A stretch of DNA of 64,000 nucleotides from positions 23,825 to 87,824 of the forward strand of contig JAEKLQ010000044.1 in the NCBI GenBank assembly GCA_019509785.1, given 5' to 3'. Shown here piece after piece: positions 16,445 to 25,000 of the stretch. The position numbers were made by a program, and so were the translations under genes. The DNA is from Fibrobacterota bacterium (GTDB taxonomy: Bacteria > Fibrobacterota > Fibrobacteria > UBA11236). The first letter of the stretch is position 1. Each line of letters opens with the position of its first letter. A model generated the notes under the pieces. The model searched no databases and was not told where the DNA came from. It saw only the letters and a program-made list of their open reading frames with translations.

Positions 16445-19400
16445 ATGCACCGTTCCACCTCCCTCGCGGGCGCCGCCTTCCTTTGCGCGATCGCTTCCGC
16501 CATGGCCGCCTCCGCGACGCCCGGCGATACGGTTATCACGGCATCGCTTCCGGCGGCCGGCCGCCATGAAACCACGGTCGCCTTGTCCCGCTGGGGACGC
16601 TATAGCCTGCGCAGTTCCGGCGAACAACCGGTGGCGCTCTCGGTTTCCGATCGGCGCAACGGACTCCTGCGGCGGGACGGCGAACCGGGACAGCGCCATG
16701 GCCGCATCGATCTTTTCCTCGACCTGGGGGAATACAAGCTGGCGGTGCAGGGGCCCAAGAAGTCCCCCGGTAACGCCACGGTTACGGTATCCCCCTTCGC
16801 TCCGGCCCCCGGGGCCGAATCTTCCCGTCTCACCGCCTTGCGGGAGAACCGCCTGGAACTGGACGATCTCCGGGAAGCCTCCTACTGGTTCGAGTTGCCT
16901 TCGGACAGCGTGGTGTGGCTGGAATCGGCGGGGCGCAATCTGGCGGACATGGTGGTCTGGCGCGATGGCGAATGGCGCGTGCCGGTAACGTTCCAACCGT
17001 TTACGGCCCGTCCCGCGGACGGCACCCCGTGGAAGGGCCTGGCCGGAGCGGTGCGGCTGCCCAAGGGATCCTACCGGGTGGGCCTGTACGGCGGCGAAAC
17101 GCCGGCCTGGTCGGAGCGGGCCGGAGAGCATCCCGCTTTTATGCGCATGGGCCTGGAGTCCTTGGGGACCGGCGTCCGCGGCGCGCGTACGCTTCCTCCG
17201 CATGGCTTCGAGGAATTCCTGCTGGCTCCGGGAACCGCCGATGTCGTTGTGGAAGAAGCGGACAAGCAACGGCTGGCGGCGGAAATCACCCGCTTGGGCC
17301 CGGACTTCGCGCCGGCCGGTTGGATGGCCGGCGATTCCATATACGGGAAATCGTCCGCTCCGCGGATCCTGCTTCATCCCGGGGACGTGGCCGCCGGCCA
17401 AGGCTGGCGCCTCTTGAAAGTGTGGGGCGCGCCCGGGCGGGCGTATACGTTGCAAACCTTCGGGCCCTGCGTCTGCGCTCTCTCGGGAAAGGCTGCGGCG
17501 GAATGGTGGGTGGTCTCGCAGCATAGCGGCAATCCCGAGGATCAGATCGGGGCCAGCGGCGTGGTGGTGAATCATAAGGACGGTTCCCTGGTGGCGGTGG
17601 TCGCGGATTCAGTCAGCACCAAGGAAATCGCCCGGCGTTTCAATCTTCTCGGGCGCATGACCGACTTCATTTGGATTCCGGAAGCGGGCAAGTACGCCTT
17701 CGCGCCGGGAGGTACGTCTTACCGATGGAGCTTGGGCCGCTACTTCCACTACCCGCCCGCCAATTACGCGCCGCCGGCGGTGAACGAGGGCGCGAAGGCC
17801 TTGCAGCTCGATGCCGGCCTTTATCTCCTGACCCTGACCCCGCAAGAAAAAGGCATCGCCACCTTCGTCCTGGGCAAGTCCACCCTAATGGGGGGGCTTG
17901 TCGCGTCGGGGAAATCGGCGCTGGGAGCGGCGGACGGTCGCGCCTGGGATCCGCCCCGGCCCGAGGTGCGCTTCCCCCGCATCGCTTTGGCCAAGGACGC
18001 GGAGTATGACGTCCGGATCAATTCCCAATCGCCGGAGCTAGCCACGGTTTCGGCCCGAAAGCTGCCCCTGGATCCCGATGAGCCCGTGGCCCTGTGGCTG
18101 AAGCCGGGCGAACGCGTCGATCTTCCCTTGAAGCTGGCGGGGAAGAGGATCCTCTCCGTGCGGGACGCGCGCGGCGAATCGCTTCCCTTAGAAGCCGGCG
18201 GCCGACATGCCGGGCCCTGGGAAGCCTCGGGTAACTTGACGGTTACCCTGGCGGGAGCCGGCGCGGCGCGCCTGGTGGTCCTTTCCGCCATGCCTCCCGA
18301 ACGATCCTCCGATGGCCCGGCGCCCCGGTTTCCGGATGCCGCCCGCGCGGCTTTGCCCAAGTTCCCCGGGCTGGAAGCGGGCAAGCCCGCCTGGCTCGAT
18401 CTGGATCGCGGCGGCGACCGCACCTATGCCTTGCGGGTGGCCCAGCCCGGCCTCTATCGCCTGGAGACCACCGGCCGACTGGAAACGTCCTTGCATCTCG
18501 CCGATCGCTTCCAGGAATTCGTCCGCGACGCGAAGGCCAACGGCGTGGGGCGCAACGCCCTGATCCTGGAATACCTGTTGCCCGGGGATTATCAGCTCAT
18601 GGTCCGCCCCGGCGGCCGATCGGCCGGGCATCTGGGATTGTCCGCGGCCCGCAACGGGTGGGTCGAGGCCGGAGCCTTGGAGCCCGGCATCGATAACCGC
18701 GCCTTCGTGGACGCGTTTTCCGGCGCGGCCTACGGGCTGCGCATCGCTTCGGCCGGCAGGTATCGCATCGAGTCCCAGGGCCTGAACGGAAGCCACTCCC
18801 TGCGGTTGGAGGATAAGGACGGATGGCCGGTGGAGCCAGCCGTGTCGGCCAGTCCGCTAACCCTTTCCTTGGCCAAGGGCGAGTACCGGCTTTTTTCCCT
18901 GCCCGCCCCTCAGCCCGGCCGCCGCGTGGCGCGCCTGACCGCCCTGGCCGAGAAGCGCGCCATCAAGGGCAAGGGTCCCCATCCTCTTCCCCTCAATACC
19001 ACCTTGTCGTCCACCTGGATGGACCCGGCGGCCAAGGGCCCGGGCGGACCCAAGGGTCCGGGCGGCGATTCTTCGGCCGCTGCCGCGCCAGCCGTCTTCA
19101 CCTTCTCCCTGCCGGCTCCCATCACGGCCCGGCTTTCCGTCAGCAACGGGTTCAACGCCTCCCTCTTCAGTAACACCCGGGATACCCGTAACCCTGGAGA
19201 TACCTTGGGCCGGAAAGACGCGGCCATCGCCGCCTGGACCGGGATCCGCAAGCTCCAGCTGCCGGCCGGGGACTACCGCATGCTCGTGTTCCCGGCCAAG
19301 AAGCGCAACCTGGCCCCCTACCAGGTCTCCGTCGCCACCCGGAATCTCGTTCCCGGCCTCGCCTTCGCGCTCAGGAAGAAGGAGACCTTCGCGGTGTCTC

Positions 19401-22060
19401 TGGGCCGGCCCAGCATCGTCGAGTTCGGCAGCCAAGGGCTCCTCGACGTAACGGCCAAGTTACTGGATGCGGACGGGACCGTCCTGGCCGCCAACGACGA
19501 CGGCTACCTGGACTGGAATTTCTCCATCTCGCGCGCGCTTCCGGCCGGAAAGTATTTCCTGCGGGTGGAATCGGCGGAGCCGCGATTCACCTCGACCACG
19601 GTTTTCATGCGCGCCCTGACCGACACCGCGATGGACACCTTGGCGGGGGACGGTAAGTCCCGCGCTATGGAACGCCGCTTGAACCGCCGGCTCGGGATCT
19701 TCCCGCTGGCCGAGGGGCCGGGGGACGTGGTCGCCTGCGCGGCCCAAGGCATTTCGCGCGTCGGGCTTTCCTTGGAGCGCGCCGTTTCCGGCGACGTCTG
19801 GCAGCCTCTGGCCCAGGACGGCGGCCTGGCGCCCGCGGTGAGCGTTCCGCGCGCGCCGGGGGCGCGCTATCGGCTGAAGGTCTGGTCCGAAGCCAATGCG
19901 GATGATCCGGTTACGGTAGGCTATCTGGCGGTCGCGTCGCGGGCGGTGGACGCCAAGCAAGCGGCGTCCGGCCTGACCGGTCGGCCCGAGGACTTGGGGA
20001 TGCAACATCGCGCCTGGTTCAAGGTGGACCTGGGCAAGTCCGCGCCGGGGCATTTCCGCTCCGTCTCCGAACAGAATCCGCTGGGCGGCCTGGCGGTCGC
20101 CACGGCCCTGGACAGCGTCTTCGATGGCGGGGATGGGACGGAATTCTCTTCCTTGTCCCGCTATGCCTGGATCGAATTGCGCTTCGAGCAGGCGGGCGGA
20201 TTCCGCGTGAAGGTGGAACCGCTGGCCCTAGGTAACTCCCCGGTTACCCTCTCCCTCGCCGGTAGTCGTCCGCGCGTGCTCGCGACGAAGCGGGCCGAGG
20301 GCGCTGTGGGGCTTTTACGCGTCGAGGCCGACGGCGCCAGTCCCCTGGCGGGACCGCTCGCCGCGGGGCCGGGCCCGCGTTTCCGCGTGCGGGGAACGGA
20401 AGTCACCCAGGCGGTATGGTTGGGGGATGCCGGAGCGGCTACGATGGCGCTTCCCGGCGATCCGCAGGCGATCGCCCTTTGGAACTCCGCTCCTTCAGGC
20501 GACGGCAATCGTCCGGCGGCCAAATTGTCCTGGAGCGAATTGCCGCTGAGCGACGGCGGCGCGGCCGGGCCCGGACTTTCCGCCTGGGCGCCGGGCAAGC
20601 CGGCGGCGCGCGTTTTGCATTTGCCCGTCGGCGGCATGCTGGCACGGGTAACTCTACCGCCCCAGGGAGCGGTTCTGCTCCGCCGGCCCGATGGCTCTCG
20701 TGAACTTGAGTGCGACTTCGACGCCGAGCCTGAAACGCGGGAGTACCGCGCGGAAGGCGGGGATCTTTATCTGTTGGCGCTCGATGCTAAGGCGCATTTC
20801 GAAGCCGCCTTTTTCGCGGCCGCGAAGGGCGGGTCTCCCGGGCCATTGGCCGAAGGGGCCGGGCGCGGTTTCGACTTCCCCGCCGAGGGCTTGGAACTCG
20901 TTTCCGTAGGCGCCGCCAAGCCGATGGGATTGTTCTGCCGCGGCGCCGTGAAGACGGCCGCCTACGTGGGCAGGGACGGCAAACTCTGGGCCGACCTTGC
21001 CGATGGCGGCAGCGTGGGCCCCGGCGGGATCCTGGCCCTGCGCCATGGGGCGGGCAAGGCCCAGATCGATCTTTGCGATGCCTCCTCCCCGGCGGCGGTG
21101 ATGGCTTGCGAATGGGCGGCCGGCTTGTCGCCTTCGGAAACGCAAACCCTCCCTCGGTCGTCGCTTTTGCCACTGCATGATCGCGTCAACTGGTTCGCCT
21201 TCGCCTTGCAGGATACCCAGCACGTGAATCTCGGCGCCCACGCGCCCTTGGCGGCCATGCTGCTCAGGGATGGCGCCCCCTATCGGTACCAAGAGGCGTG
21301 GGAGCGCTTCAATTGGGACCTGCCGCTGCCGCCGGGGAAATACGCCCTGGGCATCCGCCCTTTCGCGGGAGCGAGCTTGGAAGGCGCGTCCTTGGCCGGC
21401 CTGTTCCGTTCCATCCCGACGGTCACGGAAGCCCATCCCTTCACCGCCTTCCTAGGACCGGGAGAGAGCCGCCTGCTGCGCTTCGACGTGGCCCGCAAGG
21501 CCGACTTCGGCATCGGCCTGCGCATGGGGAAGGAAACCGTGGAGGCGCGCCTTTACGATGGCGATGGACGCGTGGTGGCGCAAGGCAAGCAGCAGTTCGT
21601 GAAGTTGAATCCGGGCGCCTACCATCTATGGATGCGCGTGCCCGAGGGTTCGGAAGGCACGGAAGTGACGGCCCTGGTATTCGGGCAGGAGTCCCCGCCC
21701 AATGAGCCGCCCGAGCGCTTGGTCAAATGGATCATCGAAGGGGCGCAAGGGCCCCGGCCCGAGACCGCGATGGAGCAAGCGGCGGAGCCGGATCAGCGGA
21801 AGCCGGAATGGGAACGCTTGCTGAGGCGCGAAGCTTACGGGGGCGGCGAAGAATCCCGCGACGAGGGAGGGGAAGGCGGCGAAGGCGCGGCCAATCCCGA
21901 GGGCGGCGAAGGGGGCGAGGGCGGGCAAGGCGGCGAGGCCGCGGAGGCGACGGGCGATGGCGGAAACGCGGAGGCCGGCGATGGCGCGGGCCAGGACCTC
22001 TCCGGCGGGGATGGGCAAGGAGCGGGTGATGCGGGGAACGCGGAGGGCCAAGGTGAATAA
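16445..22060 (+). CDS. Very large exported protein with repeated PPC-like beta domains and Gly/Glu-rich tail
   Basis: A 1871-residue protein with a clear signal peptide (about 1-24, ending AMAASA) and a GGAG site. It is built of recurrent beta-sandwich units, each closing with a strand pattern like LPxGxYxLxV (for example DLGEYKLAVQGP, LPKGSYRVGLYG, LLPGDYQLMVRP, LPAGDYRMLVFP, LPAGKYFLRVES, LPPGKYALGIRP, LNPGAYHLWMRV). These resemble bacterial pre-peptidase C-terminal (PPC) domains. The last 100 residues are low-complexity and acidic, with many GGEGGE repeats. Its stop overlaps the start of the alpha-2-macroglobulin gene, which PBP1C follows, so a role in the same periplasmic or envelope-defence assembly is inferred. 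No known family is recognised over the whole length. It carries several copies of the GGTAAC palindrome. Confidence 0.75.
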   Translation: MHRSTSLAGAAFLCAIASAMAASATPGDTVITASLPAAGRHETTVALSRWGRYSLRSSGEQPVALSVSDRRNGLLRRDGEPGQRHGRIDLFLDLGEYKLAVQGPKKSPGNATVTVSPFAPAPGAESSRLTALRENRLELDDLREASYWFELPSDSVVWLESAGRNLADMVVWRDGEWRVPVTFQPFTARPADGTPWKGLAGAVRLPKGSYRVGLYGGETPAWSERAGEHPAFMRMGLESLGTGVRGARTLPPHGFEEFLLAPGTADVVVEEADKQRLAAEITRLGPDFAPAGWMAGDSIYGKSSAPRILLHPGDVAAGQGWRLLKVWGAPGRAYTLQTFGPCVCALSGKAAAEWWVVSQHSGNPEDQIGASGVVVNHKDGSLVAVVADSVSTKEIARRFNLLGRMTDFIWIPEAGKYAFAPGGTSYRWSLGRYFHYPPANYAPPAVNEGAKALQLDAGLYLLTLTPQEKGIATFVLGKSTLMGGLVASGKSALGAADGRAWDPPRPEVRFPRIALAKDAEYDVRINSQSPELATVSARKLPLDPDEPVALWLKPGERVDLPLKLAGKRILSVRDARGESLPLEAGGRHAGPWEASGNLTVTLAGAGAARLVVLSAMPPERSSDGPAPRFPDAARAALPKFPGLEAGKPAWLDLDRGGDRTYALRVAQPGLYRLETTGRLETSLHLADRFQEFVRDAKANGVGRNALILEYLLPGDYQLMVRPGGRSAGHLGLSAARNGWVEAGALEPGIDNRAFVDAFSGAAYGLRIASAGRYRIESQGLNGSHSLRLEDKDGWPVEPAVSASPLTLSLAKGEYRLFSLPAPQPGRRVARLTALAEKRAIKGKGPHPLPLNTTLSSTWMDPAAKGPGGPKGPGGDSSAAAAPAVFTFSLPAPITARLSVSNGFNASLFSNTRDTRNPGDTLGRKDAAIAAWTGIRKLQLPAGDYRMLVFPAKKRNLAPYQVSVATRNLVPGLAFALRKKETFAVSLGRPSIVEFGSQGLLDVTAKLLDADGTVLAANDDGYLDWNFSISRALPAGKYFLRVESAEPRFTSTTVFMRALTDTAMDTLAGDGKSRAMERRLNRRLGIFPLAEGPGDVVACAAQGISRVGLSLERAVSGDVWQPLAQDGGLAPAVSVPRAPGARYRLKVWSEANADDPVTVGYLAVASRAVDAKQAASGLTGRPEDLGMQHRAWFKVDLGKSAPGHFRSVSEQNPLGGLAVATALDSVFDGGDGTEFSSLSRYAWIELRFEQAGGFRVKVEPLALGNSPVTLSLAGSRPRVLATKRAEGAVGLLRVEADGASPLAGPLAAGPGPRFRVRGTEVTQAVWLGDAGAATMALPGDPQAIALWNSAPSGDGNRPAAKLSWSELPLSDGGAAGPGLSAWAPGKPAARVLHLPVGGMLARVTLPPQGAVLLRRPDGSRELECDFDAEPETREYRAEGGDLYLLALDAKAHFEAAFFAAAKGGSPGPLAEGAGRGFDFPAEGLELVSVGAAKPMGLFCRGAVKTAAYVGRDGKLWADLADGGSVGPGGILALRHGAGKAQIDLCDASSPAAVMACEWAAGLSPSETQTLPRSSLLPLHDRVNWFAFALQDTQHVNLGAHAPLAAMLLRDGAPYRYQEAWERFNWDLPLPPGKYALGIRPFAGASLEGASLAGLFRSIPTVTEAHPFTAFLGPGESRLLRFDVARKADFGIGLRMGKETVEARLYDGDGRVVAQGKQQFVKLNPGAYHLWMRVPEGSEGTEVTALVFGQESPPNEPPERLVKWIIEGAQGPRPETAMEQAAEPDQRKPEWERLLRREAYGGGEESRDEGGEGGEGAANPEGGEGGEGGQGGEAAEATGDGGNAEAGDGAGQDLSGGDGQGAGDAGNAEGQGE
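16769..16786. repeat. GGTAAC-N6-GTTACG palindrome, one mismatch
   Basis: In the 1871-aa protein gene, in frame (Gly-Asn-Ala-Thr-Val-Thr). Confidence 0.6.
18230..18247. repeat. GGTAAC-N6-GTTACC palindrome, perfect
   Basis: In the 1871-aa protein gene, in frame. The arms extend to 7 bp (GGGTAAC / GTTACCC). Confidence 0.8.
20231..20248. repeat. GGTAAC-N6-GTTACC palindrome, perfect
   Basis: In the 1871-aa protein gene, in frame (Gly-Asn-Ser-Pro-Val-Thr). Confidence 0.8.
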
Positions 22061-25000
22061 ACGATTCCTCGGGAGAATAGTCCTGGCCGGGTGGATGGGC
22101 TTCGCATTCGCGGCCGCAGCGGCGCCGCCCGAAAAACGCGTCCCGTACGATTACCGGCCCGCCGACCTGGGGCAGGCGCGTCCGCAGGGCGGGGCCATGA
22201 TCATGCCGGGATCCTTCCTGCGCGAGTACGATCCGATCACCATCCTTTATGGTCGTGATCTGAATCCCAAGGCCCCAGGCCCCCTGGATCGGCCGGATTC
22301 GCTGGTAACCTTGAAGCCCTCTCAGCCGGGGGAATGGCGCTGGCTGGATCCCCGCACCATCGAGTTCCGTCCGGCCGTTCCCTGGAAGCCGATGCAGGCC
22401 TACGTCGTGAAGGCGGGAGGCGAAAGCAAAACCCTGACCGCGCTGCTGACGCCGCCGCTTTCCATCTCGCCCGCCGGCGGGAGCGAAGGGTTGGAGCCAT
22501 TCTCCCGCGTGGAGTTGGAGTTCTCCCAGCCCGTGGCGCCCGAAGTGCTGGCCAAGCTGGTCACCTTCGAGGCCACGCCGCTGCCCGGCATCGAGAGCAA
22601 GAACGCGCGCGTCTACGGCCCGGCCGAATACCATATCAAGTCCCTGGAGAAGGGCGGGCCCGGCTCGGCCCGCTACGCCTTCATCTTCCCGCGGCCTTTC
22701 GCCAACGGCCAGCGTATCCGCACCGTGGTGCGCCTGGCCGCCGATCCTTCCCTCTCGGACGCCAAGCGGGTCTACTCCGCCGATACCCGCCGCGAGTTCA
22801 CCTTGGATAAGGCGGGCACTTTCGAATACCAGTTCACCCTCAACTCCGAAGGCAGCAATTACGGGCGCGATCAAGCCATCCGCCTGCCGGACGACGGTTC
22901 CTTGATACTGGACTTTTCCGCCAAGCCCGAGGGCCTGTCCCTATCGCAAGTGAAAAGCCTGCTCAATTTCTCCCCGGCCCCGCGCCGCATGGACTGGTCG
23001 CTTTCCCAGAAACGCATCACGGTAAAGCTATCCGTCGATCAGGAACGGCTTTACCAAGTGACCCTGGCCCCCACCGGCATCGTCGATGGCGACGGCCGCA
23101 AGCTCCATCTCGATCATCCCTGCCGCTTTTGGATCTATCAGCCGCTCGATCGGCAATACGCCCGCTGGGGGCTGGGACAGGGGCTTTTGGAGCGCTACGG
23201 CCCGCAGCATTTCCCCTTGTTGGTGAACGGCGTCAAGAGCCTGGACCTGCGCATCTATAAGATCAGCGCCAAGCATAAGGCCTTCTGGCCCTATCCGGAC
23301 GAACCGGTGCGCGTGGACGAGAGCCAGGCCCCGCCGGGACCGGGCGAGGAACCCGAACGGGAGCAGGACATCTTGCGGCCGTTGGGCGCCTTCGAGATGG
23401 ACAAGCATATCCGCATGCTGGGCGCGCCGCATTATTCCGCGGTGATTGATCTGGATCAAGAAGGAGTGACCCGATTCCAGAGCCTGGATCTGAAACCCCT
23501 ATTCGCCAAGATCTCCGGGGCCGACAAGCCCGGCGCGTACCTGGTGGGATTCCGCCCGTTGGACGGGACCACGGAACGGGCCTATGTGCGCCTGCTGGTC
23601 ACCGATCTGGCCCTCACTACCGTCGAGGCTAAACGCCAGGCGCGCTTCGCGGTCACCTCGGTTTCGACGGGCAAGCCCGTGGCCGATGCCGAGATCCAGA
23701 TCGAAGGCGCGGTCAAGGACAAGCTGGAAGTGCTGGCCAAGGGCCGCACCGACGCGGACGGCATGTTCGCGGTGGAGCATACCCAGCTCCTCTCGGGCGG
23801 CTTCGAGGGTTCCTCCCTCAAGCGGGTCACCGTCCGCAAGGATGATGACATGTTGGTTTTGGACACCCGGCCGGGGGAGGCCCCGCCGTCCTTCGCCAAC
23901 AACCATTGGGCGGGTTCGCAATCCGGGTCCGAATGGTTGTCCTGGCTGGCGCGGGATCCCTACGACTACGCCCAGGACAAGGTTCCCGCGGGCTTCGTCT
24001 TCACCGAGCGCCCCATTTACCGGCCCGACGAGCATGTCTACTTCAAGGGCATCGCGCGCACCCTTTTCCACGGCAAGGTGGAAGCGCCCGATGCGGCGGC
24101 CAGCTATTCGGCGGTGGTGGAAAGCCCCGCCGGCCTCAAGTACGAGTTCCATCCGCGGTTGTCCGCCTCCGGCACGTTCAACGATAGCCTGGTCGAGAAG
24201 AACCTTCCCACCGGCGACTATAGCTTGCGGTTGCTTCGTCATCATCCCAAGGAAGGGGAGAGCGAGGTGGCTTCGACCGGTTTCGCCATCGAGGCTTATA
24301 AGCTGCCGAAGTTCGAGATCAAGCTGCAAGCCCCGGATAAGGCCCAGAACGATCGGCCCGTATCCGTGAAGCTGAACGCTGCCTACTACGCGGGCGGGAA
24401 GGTGGCCGGGCAGAACGTGGCTTGGCGGGTGGTATCTTATCCCTTCGCTTACGCGCCCGACGGCGTGGCGGGCTTCATCCTGTCGACGGACGCCCGTTAT
24501 GGCGGCGCCGAACCGGAGCATCAGGAAGGGGCGTTGGAACAGAAGGACGTCACCGACGACAACGGCCAAGCGGTCCTGGCGGTGAATCCGCAATCCGCCA
24601 CCGGGGGCAATCCGCGCAAATACCTGATCGAAGCCACGGTCACCGATGCGGACGAGCAGACGGTTTCCAACCGGACCACCTTCGTGGCCTTGCCGCCCTT
24701 TATCTTGGCGCTCAAGACCGAAAGGCACATCGCCGGCGGATCGACCATCAAGGCGGAGGTGGCGGCACTGGGCGTGGACGGCAAGTTCGAAGCCGGCCAC
24801 AAGGTGTCGGTGCAATTGAAGAAGATGTCCTGGATCGCCTACCTGCAGGAGACGGATTTCTCGCGGGGCAAGCCCAAGTACCGCACCCGGGAATCGATCG
24901 ATCTGATCGGCGAGAAGCCGGTGACCACGGGAAGCGCGCCCGTGCCCGTCGAATTCGGGGGCCAGGAGCCGGGCGTTTTCGTGCTGGAACTTTCCTCCCG

